A stretch of 64,000 nucleotides of DNA from Gyromitra esculenta (taxonomy: Eukaryota; Ascomycota; Pezizomycetes; Pezizales; Discinaceae): positions 1,426,001 to 1,490,000 of the forward strand of contig JBCAML010000008.1 in the NCBI GenBank assembly GCA_038503075.1, given 5' to 3'. Positions within the stretch are counted from its first letter, which is position 1, and every line of letters begins with the position of its first letter. Positions 1-13,642 of this stretch are shown here, piece after piece. Made by a program: the position numbers and the translations under genes. Under the pieces are notes generated by a model. The model saw nothing but the letters and a program-made list of their open reading frames with translations. It was not told the origin of the DNA and searched no databases.

Positions 1-228
1 AAATTCAACGGCGACCCATGGTCCAACTACAACGTTTGGGCCGTGGAAGATCGATATGTTGGTCTCGACCAACAATTCGATTGGTGGACCTACTACAACC
101 GCCAAGAAGTCAAGCGACAGGCCAAAGACGAGGCGAAGGAGCAGAAGCGGGAGTGCTCGAAGAAGTTGGAGAGTAGGCGGAAGTCGGGGATTTTTAGAAA
201 GTTGTTTAAAGGGAAAGGCAAGAATTAG
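1..228 (+). CDS. C-terminal end of an unidentified protein (5' part outside window)
   Basis: The first base is in frame, and frame 1 is open to a TAG at 226-228, so the window begins inside a coding exon. About 75 residues are visible. The first half is rich in aromatic residues (motifs DPWSNYNVWAVEDRY and FDWWTYYN). It is followed by a strongly charged, probably helical tail of K, R and E residues ending in a basic KLFKGKGKN cluster. I do not recognise the family. The basic tail would fit a nucleic-acid- or membrane-contacting end, but that is a guess. It converges on the isomerase gene at 911-1913. Confidence covers the open frame only; no function is assigned. Confidence 0.55.
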   Translation, partial: KFNGDPWSNYNVWAVEDRYVGLDQQFDWWTYYNRQEVKRQAKDEAKEQKRECSKKLESRRKSGIFRKLFKGKGKN

Positions 229-910
229 AGTGCCAGCGGCGGAGGAAATTGAGAAAACCGAAATTGAAATTTGTTTAAAAGGGGAGGCAAATAAAGTGCC
301 AGCGGGTGGGGGTTGAAAGGACTGAAAATTGAATATTTAGAAGCGTTTTCATTGGTGGAGTTTTGATTTTTGGAGGATTGCGAGTGTTTGTGGGAGGGAA
401 TTTTCTTGAAATTGCATGGCTATTAGTCTCGTTTCGTTTTATTAATACCCATCAAGGGACATCTTTGCTCTCTTTTGTATAAAGTTTTGTTTATGTTGCT
501 ATGTCTATATTTCCAGCTTTGAAAACTTTTTAGGGTCATAAAAAGTATATACATCGCAGACCTGACGTCTCCGGATTCTCAAAAATACAACTGTTTGGGC
601 TCTGCTCTATCATTCCATGAAAATTCTCTTCTAGTAAGCGCGAACAACAGAAAGGTAATGGTAAGAAATTTGCTAGATCATGAAGTTGAAGAGTACCAAT
701 TTTCGACAGTCTTCACATGAGCTGATGCAATACTTCGTATAGCAAAACATATTCATTTGTAAAAAAAAACACTCAACTTTACTTTTATTTATTCTATTAA
801 GCCAAACCGCCCTTAGAAGCAGAAGCAGGCGGCATTAACAAGCCCATAAAATAGTAATTGAATCATCAATACACGCGCAAAACCAAGCTTCCAACCCCCC
901 CATTCCATCA
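229..910. other. Convergent intergenic spacer, no gene seen
   Basis: This 0.68-kb AT-rich spacer separates the ends of the partial + gene and the - strand isomerase gene. It should contain both 3' UTRs. A poly-A run lies near 762-771. I see no repeat or further gene. Confidence 0.6.
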
Positions 911-1913
911 TTATACATGTAAAACTCTCGTCTCCACCTTTCCATCCTCCATCCCGAAATACGCCATGACCGGCTTCCTATCGCCCGCCCAAAACACCCC
1001 ATGTTCCACTACGCCGACAATCCCCTTCAAAACCTTCGCCAATTCCTCCACCTTCTCGTTTCCACCAACCCCCATACCAACCGCAGCACCCGGATGTCCC
1101 CCCTCCTTCCCAAGAAGCTCTAACCCACCAACTCGTTCGCCCCCCCTCTGCACCGCCCCCGCATCGACCGCGACCGCCGACGATGTCGGCGAAATCGACT
1201 TTGACGGCGAGAAGCGCGATGAAGGCGATGGTATGAATCCGTCCGGAAATGGCGCATCAATGATGAAGTTACCATTATCAGTAATGCACGGCCCAGCCTT
1301 CGACAGCCCACCCATGCGGATAGCAGGCGCGACAGCACCGAGGGTCCTCAAACGTGCAAGAACGAACGTAGCGGCAGGAGGAACAACTTCGATAGGGATA
1401 CCGGGAGCATAATGTGTTGATAAGCTAGGTGACAGCTTGCGATAATCTACATCCTGTCAATACCTCCCCCCTTCTTTTCTAGCCCAGAACAAACGTACCA
1501 GCGACGACTACAAACTTCTTCGAACACACCGCAATCAGCTTCTCTTGGAATAGGCAGGCCCCACCACCCTTGATGCAGTTAAGATACGGATCGACCTCGT
1601 CCGCGCCGTCGAATGCGACTTCGAGCTCTGTGTGCATATCAATGCTACCGAGCTTTAGTCCTGCGCGCAGGATGAGCTCCCGCGATTGGTAGCCGGTGGG
1701 GACAAATAGGATCGGGTCGGTGATTTCGCGCGACAGCTGCGCTATTCGCTCGACGACGTAGACGACCGTGGACCCGGAACCGATACCGACGTGGCGCGCA
1801 TTGTGGGGGAAGTGCTCGTCGACTGCGCGGTAGGCTGCGAGCCGTTTGGCGGACTCGACGGTCAGCTGCGGAGTGGTCATGACATTCGTTATTGAATCCA
1901 TTGTTGTGTCCAT
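911..1913 (-). CDS. RKI1: Ribose-5-phosphate isomerase A (two exons)
   Basis: Interconverts ribose-5-phosphate and ribulose-5-phosphate in the non-oxidative pentose phosphate pathway, in the cytosol. Exon 1 is 1913-1499 and exon 2 is 1446-911. The 52-nt intron (1498-1447) has a GTACG donor and a GTAG acceptor, and the join restores the family motif VVVADYRKLS. The product is 316 aa, within the usual range for fungal enzymes. Visible RpiA signatures are the phosphate-binding GIGSGSTV near residue 44, the catalytic GADEVD motif, the KGGGA loop, and [11 protein letters not shown] with [11 protein letters not shown] in exon 2. The ATG at 1913 begins a short leader ([12 protein letters not shown]), and later in-frame Mets could also start. 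The C-terminal half is degenerate in places (an A/G-rich stretch around [15 protein letters not shown]), but the frame is intact. RPN8 lies upstream on the same strand, about 400 nt away. Confidence 0.95.
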
Positions 1914-2311
1914 CTTTGGAGACTGTTTCCCGAAGAATAGTTTTGGCGGGGATGAGGGGAGGAATCTGTGGTTAAGGTTAGTGCGGGGTGTATGAGCCTC
2001 TTCTGTTCTTGGCGCACTATGAGATCATTGACTATTCTTGTTCCCACGACATAAGAAGTGTCTCACAAGAATGAGCCTCGAAGGTGGAGAATAAGCCTCA
2101 GAAATCCCCAGTCAAGATGGAATCATAAGAGGCCCTATGCCATTAGCCAGTGAAAGTTTCAAAGAATCCATTCACACAGAATACAAAATATGCCATCCAA
2201 AGACCATCACTTGTGTGCAACTCTGTATTATAGAGGCTATTCTACAAGATGGTTCTCTACACCAACCCATTTTTATGCCTTCCCGACCAGCGCTTGAATA
2301 TATGCATCCTT
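1914..2311. other. Spacer between RPN8 and RKI1
   Basis: These 398 nt hold the 3' end of RPN8 and the promoter/leader of RKI1, both read on the - strand. I see no separate coding or repeat feature. Confidence 0.6.
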
Positions 2312-3522
2312 CTAATCCTTGTCCCCTTTCTTCTTCTCCTTCGGTGGCTCTTCCTTCCCACCCTTCTCCGCTGACCCCTCCTTCTCCGGTGACGAAGCTC
2401 CATTGGTCTTCTTATCCTTCTCTTCTCGTTCCTTCGCCTCCTTCTCCTTCTCCTCCGCCTGATCTTGACGGTTCTTGATCTTGTTATCGATAAGATCGTG
2501 GAACGCAATAATAGCCCTAATCAATGATGAAATATAGATAGACATCAACTGATCATTCGTCTTGACACTCATTGCTCGGGCCAACTCATTGTTCCCACCG
2601 TCATCGCCGTCTATTGATGGAGTCGACAGGTTAGGAAGCAAGTTGAAAACATCCTGGAGATTCCCAAGAATAGCGTGGTTGACGGGTAGCTCGCCCTTGA
2701 GAACCTTCTCAAGGTAGGCAGCGATATCGCGGAGACGGAGGTGGAGACCTTGGAGGGATTGGAGCTGATTGTTGATACGGGTTGTGAGCGAGCCAACAGC
2801 GACGTCACGGATATCACGGAGGAGATGCTCAACACCGATTTCCTCAGCTTCTTCAGCTTCAATAATGGATGGAGTGTGGACGAAGGTTTTTGTTGTGGTT
2901 GTACCATCCTAGTAAAACCGCATTAGCCACAGCTCACCCCCCATCTCCACCAATCCGTCAGATTCCATCGAAAAAGCACAGCCAGGAGATCCGAACATAC
3001 ATCCTTAATCTCCTCGACGGCAAAATAGGCATCCGTCGGCACGCCTAGCTCTTTGGGCTCGACATCGATGATGACTAGTAACGGATTTGGAGTGTATCGT
3101 TTAAACAGCTCGTTTATCTCCAGATCCGATGCCCTCAGCTTAGGACCCGAGTGATACCATCCGATCAGCTTTTCGCGAGCGTTGACCTTCTTAAACATGT
3201 CGTTCATGCTCTCGACATAGTTGTGATCGAGGAACCATACTGCCGGGTCTTTATCGTCTTCCTCGAAGGGGACTGTGTTTTTCCGGGATTCATCAGTATC
3301 CCCCCTCCATCAAGATCTAGAGAGAAAAAGCTGCATCTAGTTACCAGCAAAGCTATTTGTGACTCTGACGCTGCCACCACTGTTCTGTCCCAGCAGCACA
3401 CCGACAACCCGCTTTCTGGTGCCCTTGGCGGAACGGCCATAGTGATCACAAGCCGACAGGAGGATGAGAGGAGCGATAGAGACGGTGGTGCTAGGGACAG
3501 CTTCCCCGAGAGTGGTGGGCAT
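2312..3522 (-). CDS. RPN8: 26S proteasome regulatory subunit Rpn8 (MPN domain)
   Basis: Non-catalytic MPN- subunit of the 19S lid. It pairs with the deubiquitinase Rpn11 and is needed for lid assembly. Exons are 3522-3345, 3272-3001 and 2908-2312, giving 348 aa. The joins restore the family strings [18 protein letters not shown] and [20 protein letters not shown]. The MPN domain fills roughly residues 8-145, with [20 protein letters not shown] and [19 protein letters not shown] motifs. A helical region follows ([34 protein letters not shown]). The last 45 residues are a low-complexity K/E tail, common in filamentous-fungal homologues. As expected for Rpn8, the JAMM zinc ligands are not complete. 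It is divergent from ADK1 across a 1.8-kb spacer. Confidence 0.96.
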
Positions 3523-5339
3523 TGTAGATTAACCTGTAGCGGAGGCGGCTGGGGTATTTAGTGAGATGGGTGGAGATGGAAATCTGATGTTTGTGGTTGA
3601 AATGATGCTGCTGCTCAGATTGAGGGTTTGGCTCTACTCTATTCTGAGAGTCTTGGCACGAGACCCCTCCAACTGCGTTTTCGGCGTGGGAGCTAGGACC
3701 ACCCGACAACTCAACTCGGGAGAGCATCACTCGGAGTCCAAATCTCCGTTTTAGGGAGCCACAACACCGAAACCTGGGGCTGATAGATCGTGAAGCTCTG
3801 GATGCTGTGACTGAGCTTTGGATAGCTTTGGGCTACTATTCCGTGTTGTATGGAAGTTGCTGCTAATCCCATTAGCCATCCGTTCGCTGTGTGGAGGAAC
3901 AGCAGGACGCCATCACTTTTAGAGCCTCTCCTCCCGAACCGAGATTCCCCTCCCTCCGGCCTCGGAGATACAGAGGCTCTCACTAATCATCTCTTCCGCT
4001 CCTCCGAAAAGCTGTGGCTGGGCGCCTCGGACATGCCTCGGCAACAGCATCTGTAAAGCCAATCACCTCGATCCCGAAGCTTTGAGGGTTTTCTTCTCGG
4101 GTCGCCTCTCCCAGAATCGATATCACAAACATTGCTCGTACATACATAACTTCCCAACAACAAAAACCGCAACCTCGGTCCTGATTTCAAGCAACGTGTC
4201 TTCTCCCTGGAATGTAGAGGGTGTACCTGCTATCTGTTCTCTTACCTCTCCGTTTTCTTTTCGTTCCCTTGCCCCATTTGTCGCTCTCTCGGCTTGGCTT
4301 GATCTGCCCACGTGAACCGAACCTGGTCTTTTCGCAGAATCACATGCCATCACTCGCCTGGTGGGTTAAGCCATCAGCAGACCAAGTATGCTGTATGTTG
4401 TGGTGGCCCGGATCGAATGTGATGTGGTGCAGCGTACATGTAGTTACGAGATTAAGGAACAGTCCCGACCCAGACTCACCTGTTATCACTGGCAACCCCA
4501 TGGCCTTTTAGCTTTCAGCCATCCAAAGCCACTTCCTTCTGCCGTTCGTCCTCATATTTATATAGGCCTCAGTTAGGACGCCTGGAATCGTCCGGAATTC
4601 AAACAGGAAGCGCTTGGTTCTGTGCCTGACGCTGGAGTGAGCTATCGTGATCCCGGAATTCGAATGCTCATCGCATGGCTTGGCGCTACTCGAATCACGA
4701 AAAGGCTTCGGCCCAGACTGCCAACCCTGAGTGAGATGAACGAGCGAGTGAGTGAGTGAGATCTGGTGCTAGCGGCCAGTTTTGCACGTATTTCCACCTC
4801 TCCTATGCACCTCCTTCTCAGCTCTTAGAGCCGCACCGGACGAAAGGTTGCATGTGGGGGGGATAGGCAGGATGCACCCTCCAAATGCACGGAGCACAAC
4901 TCTTCCATCGTAAATCGCAAGCCCACGTAAATTTGCATCAGAAGGGCCACAGGAGCCTGTTGTCATCTGTATTCAGTCCTTCTGTTTGCGTATTCTCCCC
5001 TCCGAGTGGGCCTAAAGACTTCTTCGCCATCCTCTTCTTCCTCCTTCCCTCTCTCCCCTCTTCCCAGCTGCAGTAAAAGCTGTCCCGTGAGACCGAAGTA
5101 AAAACCCCAGACCCAACAAAAAAAACTTGGAAAGGAAACCGATTTTCCGCGCGCAATAGTCTCCACAACCAAAAAGACCCACTTCTTTCTCGGGCTTCCT
5201 TTTCCCTTCCTTCTTCTCCTCTCTCCATTTTCCCTCTCCATCAATTGATCATTCTGATCCCCACCTTTCCAACTCTTCGCCCCACTTTTAAAAACTCTCC
5301 GTCGTTCATTCCCACCACATCTCCACTCAAACACTCACA
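3523..5339. other. Divergent promoter region RPN8/ADK1
   Basis: A 1.8-kb spacer with both promoters and leaders. A (GAGT)n run lies at 4742-4760. The last 300 nt before ADK1 are pyrimidine-rich, as is typical for fungal leaders. Several 60-120-codon frames are open on both strands, but none shows family motifs or splice support. One TACATGTA palindrome lies at 4435-4442. Confidence 0.55.
4742..4760. repeat. (GAGT)n microsatellite
   Basis: GAGC followed by GAGT units, in the RPN8/ADK1 spacer. Confidence 0.7.
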
Positions 5340-6541
<1,202 letters not shown>

Positions 6542-7780
6542 ACTGATGTCCGCCGGCCGGCTAACACCCGTTTTTCGTGGTACCCCCCCTTTCTTTCTAC
6601 TTCTTCTGCACTTGGGAAGCGTTGCGGTGCTTTTGCTTGGCTTGTTACTACTTCTTTTCTCTTTCTTCTTCTTCCAGTTGTCTGTCGAGTTTGTGAGTAT
6701 TTTTTCTTCCTTCTTCTTTCTTTTTTGCGTGTCGGATGTATCAGTAGAGAAGAGTTTTGGGCCAGGTAGATAGGTAGGTGGGGGGGGCGACGAAGAGAAG
6801 GAAAGAGAAGAAAAAGTAACACAATGAACAGTTAGCATGGCAATGCATTGTATATGGGATTTAGGGAAGAAGAAATCGAGCAAAAGAAGATAAAAATAAA
6901 GACGTGAACATAGATGGTATACATGTAAATCTTAAGATTGAAAAGAGAGTGAAGGAAAAGAGTATGCGTGGTGATGGTGGGGGTTTGCTTATCGTGATAG
7001 GTCCGTGCTCTGTCTCAAACATCCGGAAAAACAAATCTCCGGGAATAACCAGGACGAAACTACATCACTTACTCGCTCATTTGTTTCATGGGGACATGTA
7101 ATTCCCCTTAGGATATATGGGATCCCTATTTTCTTGAATTGTGTCTTTGGTAAATAAATTTGTAGGGAGAGGAGTTTTGTTATCGACCCTGCATATACGA
7201 TGAGAGGGGAGGATTCCCTCACGTCATCTCTCGCTTCGCCCATGGCAGAATTGCACAGGAGGGCTATCGCCCTGGAAAGAGTCCGTGTTTTTTTTTAATT
7301 CGACACGACAGGTAGGAAAAACGTGGGATTTCTCATGTTTGATCAGAGGGTGTAAAGCCCAAGAAAAACTCAATTGATGCAAGATATCTGGGTCGGGCCG
7401 ATCTCACTAGGTCATTACCTATTTCTGTGAGCCTATCTATGGATTTGTGCCTGGAGGGGAGAGGGAAAGGAGAGAAAAAACATTTTTCTGCGATGGGCTG
7501 GTGGGGTATCCCTGCCCTAGCGCGGCTTGGCAGTATCACGGGCAGTTAACCCACAAAAAACAACTTATTTTTTTTTCCTCCAGTTCCTTTTTCTTCCCTT
7601 TCTGTGTACAGGGTTTCTCTCACTTTCTCTCCGTTCTCTCCGTTCTCCTTTTCTCCCCTTATAGTACCCCGCCCTGAACAAGTTTTCTGTCTCTTTTCTT
7701 GCCTTGCATCTCTCTCTATTCAATTGAGTTTTTCTCGAGAAATAGTAGGTACAGAAATATAGAAAAAAAAGAAAGCAAAG
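6542..7780. other. ADK1 3' region and GGC1 promoter
   Basis: A 1.24-kb spacer. It is pyrimidine-rich just after the ADK1 stop (6590-6730). A second CT-rich block with TTTCTCTCC-type repeats lies at 7560-7740 in front of GGC1. A TACATGTA lies at 6920-6927. I found no supported gene. Confidence 0.55.
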
Positions 7781-9181
7781 ATGTCTCCTCTTCCGGTTTC
7801 CTCGAGTTCAGCGAGTAATATCAAGAAGGAATCTAGTATCGCTCGGTTGTTGGGTTCTGGTATGCGCTCATCGTTTTCCAATCGCTCGAGTTTCTTCCTT
7901 CCCAGTGCCTTTTTTCTTCACTGGACGTACTAATACAGTGTAGGATCTGCCGGAATTGCCGAATTGGCGGTGTTCCATCCTGTATGTTTTCAATCCTACC
8001 CTGGCGCTCGTATACAAACATTGCGGCAGAAGCTGATAAGCTGCCATGCTAGGTCGACACCATCGCGAAGCGCTTGATGAGCAACCAGGGGAAAATTACC
8101 AACGCGGCCATTCTAAACAACGTTATCTTCAAGGAGCACGCCAGCGCGACTGTGGGTCGTAAGTTCTTTTCGTTGTTCCCAGGACTTGGGTATGCTGCGG
8201 GTTATAAGGTATGCGCAAAACAAACATTCTTTAGGAGCGTATTAGATGTTAATGTGGTGTGGGGAGGAGAGTAGATCTTGCAAAGAATCTACAAGTATGG
8301 TGGCCAGCCGTTCGTGCGTGACTACTTGGGCCAACACCATGGCGATAAGTTCGATAATACTTTCGGAAAGGGTACTGGAAAGGCGATTATGCATGCCACT
8401 GCTGGAAGGTTTGCCACCGCTATTTACTCGCCTAGAATTTAAGATCGGAGGTTGGTTGACCTTGCTACATAGTATAATCGGAATTGGAGAGATTGTTCTC
8501 CTCCCACTCGACGTCCTCAAGATCAAGCGCCAGACCAACCCTGAAGCCTTCCGCGGCCGTGGGCTATTCAAGATCATTGCCGATGAAGGTTTCGGATTGT
8601 ACAGAGGATGGGGCTGGACCGCCGCCAGGAACGCCCCTGGAAGTTTCGCGGTCAGTAGCTCCCTATCCACCACCACCCTCAATTGGAGAGGATTTCGTGT
8701 GCCATAGACCAATGCTGATCCTCCTATAGCTCTTCGGAGGTTCCGCATTCGCAAAAGAAGCTCTTGGTCTTGCCGACTACAACGCTGCGACCTGGAGCCA
8801 GAACTTCATTGCTTCCATTGCTGGTGCTTCTGCATCTCTAATTGTTTCTGCACCACTAGATGTCATCAAGACTCGTATCCAGAACAAGTAATCTCCCCCC
8901 TCTTCCTTAATTCTTTTCTGTAGTTTCGTGCTGACCCGTACAGGAACTTTGAGAACCCCGAAAGCGGCTTCAGGATTGTCTCGAATATGATGAAGAACGA
9001 GGGATTCACGTCCTTCTTCAAGGGCCTTACACCGAAGCTCTTGATGACTGGTCCAAAATTGGTGTTTTCCTTCTGGATCGGTATGTTTGATCCTGGGGGT
9101 ATATGTGTGTGTGCGTGTGGACTGGACTGACGTGGTGTAGCACAAACTTTGATACCCATTTTCGATAAGAAACTGTTGTAG
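7781..9181 (+). CDS. GGC1: Mitochondrial GTP/GDP carrier (eight exons)
   Basis: Inner-membrane antiporter of the SLC25 family that exchanges GTP for GDP and influences mitochondrial iron balance in yeast. Exons are 7781-7859, 7944-7981, 8053-8208, 8275-8408, 8473-8650, 8730-8887, 8944-9080 and 9141-9181, giving 306 aa. Three carrier signatures are present, one per repeat: HPVDTIAKR, PLDVLKIKRQ and PLDVIKTRIQ. Long stretches closely match yeast Ggc1 (SIARLLGSGSAGIAELAVFH, SFFKGLTPKLLMTGPK), and the RGWGWTAARNAPGSFALFGG block distinguishes Ggc1 from other SLC25 members. There is no cleavable presequence, as usual for carriers. All splice joins keep the frame. Confidence 0.96.
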
Positions 9182-10372
9182 AAGTGGTAGAATACGGGCG
9201 AGAATAATTTCCTAGACGGTTGAAACGCGCAAAGAAAGGGTTAGTGATGGAGGAAAAAGGGGTGAGGGGTAACTGTTTACGTTTGATACATTGGCTTGTA
9301 TTATTTTTTTTCTTCTACCTTTCTTTCTACTTTAGGGTTTTATGGCTTTTTTTTTTCGTTGGTGGGGATTAGAGCGTCGGCAGACGTTTTCATGAAATCA
9401 AAAATGGTGGTCTTGTTAGGGTTCTTTTTGTCTCATCTCCGCTCCTCCTACATTATTTTTGTGAGCGTAGCGCTTGTTTTGTAGTATAGAGCTACTATCG
9501 GATATTCCTCGGATGGACAGGTGAATCTGTGTATCGTGGACGAGCTCTGCTGGGTGAGCCAGTACTCGGAATTGCTTGTAAATTTAGCGTCTGTATCTGA
9601 ATTTGCTTATCTATCGATGTCGACTTTCTCTCCACGGCAGGGGAGAAAACACTCGAGTGATATTGTGTGAGGTAGATACTTGGGTGAATCACACTAACTA
9701 CATGTACTAATCCTGAGTTTCTTAAACCCCCAAGTAAATGCAGTATCTTCTCTATACAGTACAATCGTTCTATAAGGATGTGAAATTAGGACAATTCTAT
9801 ATCCTTATAGAGCAGAAATCCTTACAAAAAAGGCCTAGCACACACAAAATAACCCCTGTCAAGGCCTGAAATATTATCCTTATAAGGCAATTGTACTGTA
9901 TATCGCAAAATGAGGGTTTATTACTTAGGGTGAGATTGAATACTCGAAATGCATGTAGTCTTGTATCATAACTCGCCTTCCACATGTTGCCATAACCACA
10001 ACCAAAGCTATAGCCCAAAATTGACCAAATTCATATTAAAGATGGATTTAATTTACTACTTTTTGTATATCTGATCATGATTTCCGTAGTCGGGTTGTTG
10101 CTTTTTGGTTGTTGATCATGCTTGCTGTGTTGCTGGCAGAGCCCCAGAGTCTGGTTCGAGACAATGTTGCTGGTTGCCATGCCAGTATTTCGGATATCTA
10201 ATTTCATCCTAAAGTAAGTAAATGGTAAAATTATAAAGGGTGCTATTCCGTGAGCCGTTGCCAAGACCTTATCGGTTGGATACATACACATTTGGCAGCT
10301 CCCGAAAACAATTTCGATAAAATGCACTTGCAAACAGCACTACTACCGTGGGCCTCTAGCAGTTCATTCATC
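9182..10372. other. Spacer between GGC1 and the S9 hydrolase gene
   Basis: A 1.2-kb AT-rich spacer with the GGC1 3' UTR, a T-rich block (9300-9360), a TACATGTA at 9699-9706 and the MITE listed separately. No gene was seen. Confidence 0.55.
9757..9898. mobile_element. 142-bp MITE with TA target duplication
   Basis: The left end begins CAGTACAATCG and the right end finishes with its near-complement CAATTGTACTG. Over the outer 23 nt the two ends match at 19 positions when one is reverse-complemented. The element is flanked on both sides by TA (9755-9756 and 9899-9900), as expected for Tc1/mariner-type transposition. The interior repeats CCTTATA/TATAAGG motifs and has no open frame. A diverged copy is present near 62496-62630. 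Family assignment to Tc1/mariner rests only on the TA duplication and the CAGT terminus. Confidence 0.8.
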
Positions 10373-13300
10373 ATGTCTCAATACCCGTCTCTACTAAATA
10401 TCTCTACTAACTGGGATATTCTAGGCCCCTTCCAGATCGGGACGCGTGGTAAGCCCGCGTGTTCCTTATGGTGTGAGATGTAACTCTGCTAAAGCTATCA
10501 TAATACATAGAAGCAGAATGGGGAGCAGATCCGCTAGAAAAGTTCGGTGGGTTCAGAAATTTAACTTATGATACCACATCACGGTTTAGGAGCTCCCTTC
10601 CAATCAACGGGACTGCTCAGTGGTCGCAGACACAGCTCAGCGCACAGGAGACAATCGAGGATGTTGCCAAGGGTGCCGTAACAGTTGGCTTTGATAATGT
10701 GGACTGGGATGGCCTTCGTTCTGTCTATGGATGGTCTGGCATTCAGTTTCAAGCTTGGGCACGGGGGTCGTTGGATATCTGTGTAGATGCCGAGACTGGG
10801 AGCGCCCTAACGACGGTTGTCCTGCATGTGTGGAATATAGGTGAATTCTGGATTGATGATACCCAGTACTTCGGCGGTGACTTCTATGGATATCGCCGTG
10901 CGCCGGTTGTCCTGCAGTTGGCACCGGGAAAGCACAAGTTTGATGTGAGAGTCACGCATGATATTAGGTGTTTCGGTGGGGGCATGCCACCGAGGATTAC
11001 GTTCGAGATGGAAGCTAGGGTTTCTCAGGGTGGTTTGGTGGCGGTGCCAGAAGGTGCTATTGTGTCAGATCTCGTTGAGGGAAAGATTGTTGGGAAATGG
11101 GGTAGCATTCCATTAAGGAATGATGCTGAAAATTGGATCGAGGTACTGGGGATTGCTCCTGCAGATGTATGTAAGCCTCTTGCAATTAATTTTGTTTATA
11201 AATATAGGATTTTGCTTCTTATTAATTCTACGTCCTTCTATGAGGCTGTTTGCGCATGCTGAAGAACGGCACACGGTACTCTGCTTTTGTCCAAGACGAT
11301 CTACCGTTGAAGTTCGCTCCTGGGCAAACGAGACCCGTAAAATTTCTTATCGAACAACTTGAACCTAATGCGACGGCTTTGGTATTGAAATTTCAATACC
11401 GTGTTAAAGGCGAATTAGAAACCCAGTGGATAACCATTACCAAAGGGTTAAATAAAATCTCGCACTGGTATCTGCCACAAAAATACACGTGTGTAGCTCC
11501 TGTTTTCTGAGGACCAATAATATACTCATCATTGTGGAGAATAGATATCTTCACCCCTCAGGAATCGTGTCTTATGCAGTTATTAGGCCACCTTCCCCAT
11601 CTGCGCCGTGTTCCCCAAGCTCGGATAACAAACTGCCGCTATTATTAAACTTACACGGTGCTGGTGTAGAGGCCGATAACCCGCAGTCGAAAAGGCAGTA
11701 TAATACGTTACCGGATCTCTGCTCGTGGTTAGTGCTTCCAAGTGGAGTTACATCATGGAGTGGCGACGACTGGCGTAAGTCTATAGATATTTCATAATAT
11801 TGCTATTGACTTATACTGATATAGCAACTTCAAAGACGTGTGGGGATTTGCAGATGTGGAAGCTAGTATCAATGCGATTCCAGAATGGATGGAGCAGGTT
11901 CGGTGGAAAAGGCAAGGTATAGACCTAGAGAAGTGGGTCATTAGTGGACACTCAAACGGAGGTATATCTCCCATCATATATCATTTATTCAAGTTCCTCG
12001 AGCAAACATTGACTATCGTAGGCCAAGGTACCTGGTATGGGCTCACCCACAGGTAGGTTTACCAATCAATCGGAATAAAAGTTTCTTAGAATACTAAAAT
12101 TTCGCAGAAGCGATAAGATAATCGCTGCAGCACCACTATCTGGATATCTTTCGGTTCCAGGTGATCTATCGTCTCTTTGAGGTCAATTTGGTCAAAATTA
12201 CTTACTTCTAAAGCCTATGTACCATATCATATGCGGCACGAGGCAGATCCTAGGAAAACAGCAGTGGTTTTAGCATCGTTAAACACCTATAAGCACGAGC
12301 TTCTTACTGATAATATGGTCGGCACTCCGATTATTCTGCAACACGGACAGGATGACGATAATGTACCTATTTTTCATTCAAGAAGAATTTCGCAGCTTAT
12401 ATCTGAGGCAGGGTGGGAAACCGAGTATTGGGAAATTCCTGGGAAAGGGCACTGGTAAGGCTTAAAAGACTCTCTTTGAGCTTTTTCCCCAAGCTGTCTT
12501 TTGAATGCTGATTTATGCTTGAAGGTGGGAAGGCATAGCGACTGATGGAGGGCTATCTCCATTTCTTGAATACTATCTTCATGAAAGTCCCATCGTCCAA
12601 GATTTACCAGATAAATTCACCATTGCTGTAGCGAACCCAGCAGATATGGGTGCTAGGGGAGGGATCGTAATCGACCAATTAGACGTTCCAGATCAGTGAG
12701 TAACGTCGCCATGTTTTAGTCACAATATGGGTCTGCTGACCATTTGACCGCTTAGATTGGGTCGAATTGATATCGAAGTTTCTAGTGGAATATGGGATCT
12801 CAAAACATTCAATATCCGTAGATGGCACTTCGAGAAGCCAAGGACGATTACGACAGGGTTGCCAAACCGAGTGATTGTTGATGATCAAAAATTGAGCTTT
12901 AGCCCTGCTTCAGATTCTAAATCCAGTAGCTGGTTCGTTACATCGAAAGATGGGAAGTGGTCGGTAAGCGCCAGTCAAACATACCTCCACCTACATAAGG
13001 CTTTGGAATAAATAATGTTGGTTTCCGTGCATTTAGACGGTTAGTAGCTCAGACTGGAAGCTGCATGAGCGAAATGGCAGACAATTGGGCTCCTTAAACG
13101 CAATTTTGAATTCGCAATCCCGCTTCAGTATTATCCTTCCTAAAGCAAGTGATGTCTTGACATATCACATTGATGTGGCCCTTGATATCTCGCGCAACCT
13201 TTTCCAATATTTCGCAGCAGACTCTGAAATATTTATCGACTCATCCAAACCAACCGTTGATGGAAATTTGATTATTCTTGGCATTTTGGGCGAAATGGAT

Positions 13301-13642
13301 ATTAATGTCCCAGAGCTCAGGGAATATTTTCCAATTGCAAAATCAGGAAACACCATTGTAGTCACCGAGGCCCAGGGCCGTCGTCGAACATACCCACTGA
13401 AACCGGGTATGGGGCTGGTATACCTACGCCCGCTGCCAAGCGAAAGATTAGTGTTGGTCGTATGGGGAGTGGATGAAATAGGCCTCCGTACTGCTGCACG
13501 CCTGTTTCCATTGAGAACCGGTGTTGGTCAGCCGGACTTTGCCATAGTTGGGAACGAGATGAGGTGGAGTGGGATTGGTGGGGTGAAGGCCATGGGAATG
13601 TTTGACTCCTTGTGGCAAGTCTCTCGTTCATCATATTTGTAG
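10373..13642 (+). CDS. Prolyl-oligopeptidase-like (S9) alpha/beta hydrolase, 11 exons
   Basis: Predicted 881-aa serine hydrolase of a fungal peptidase-S9-like family; the substrate is unknown. Exons are 10373-10448, 10511-11170, 11245-11488, 11545-11774, 11836-11961, 12022-12052, 12108-12160, 12214-12454, 12525-12695, 12756-12963 and 13037-13642. The N-terminal family block WDILGPFQIGTREAEWGADP is clear, followed by a beta-rich region. In the hydrolase domain the nucleophile motif GHSNGG puts Ser near 443, HGQDDDNVP puts Asp near 521, and GKGHWW puts His near 553. The oxyanion-side strand LLLNLHGAG is also visible. The C-terminal 300 residues are a second beta-rich domain. No signal peptide is seen from the ATG at 10373, although relatives often carry one, so an upstream exon could be missing. 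Exon 5 needs the second AG (CAAAG) for the frame, restoring DDWHVWGFADVE. Confidence 0.85.
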
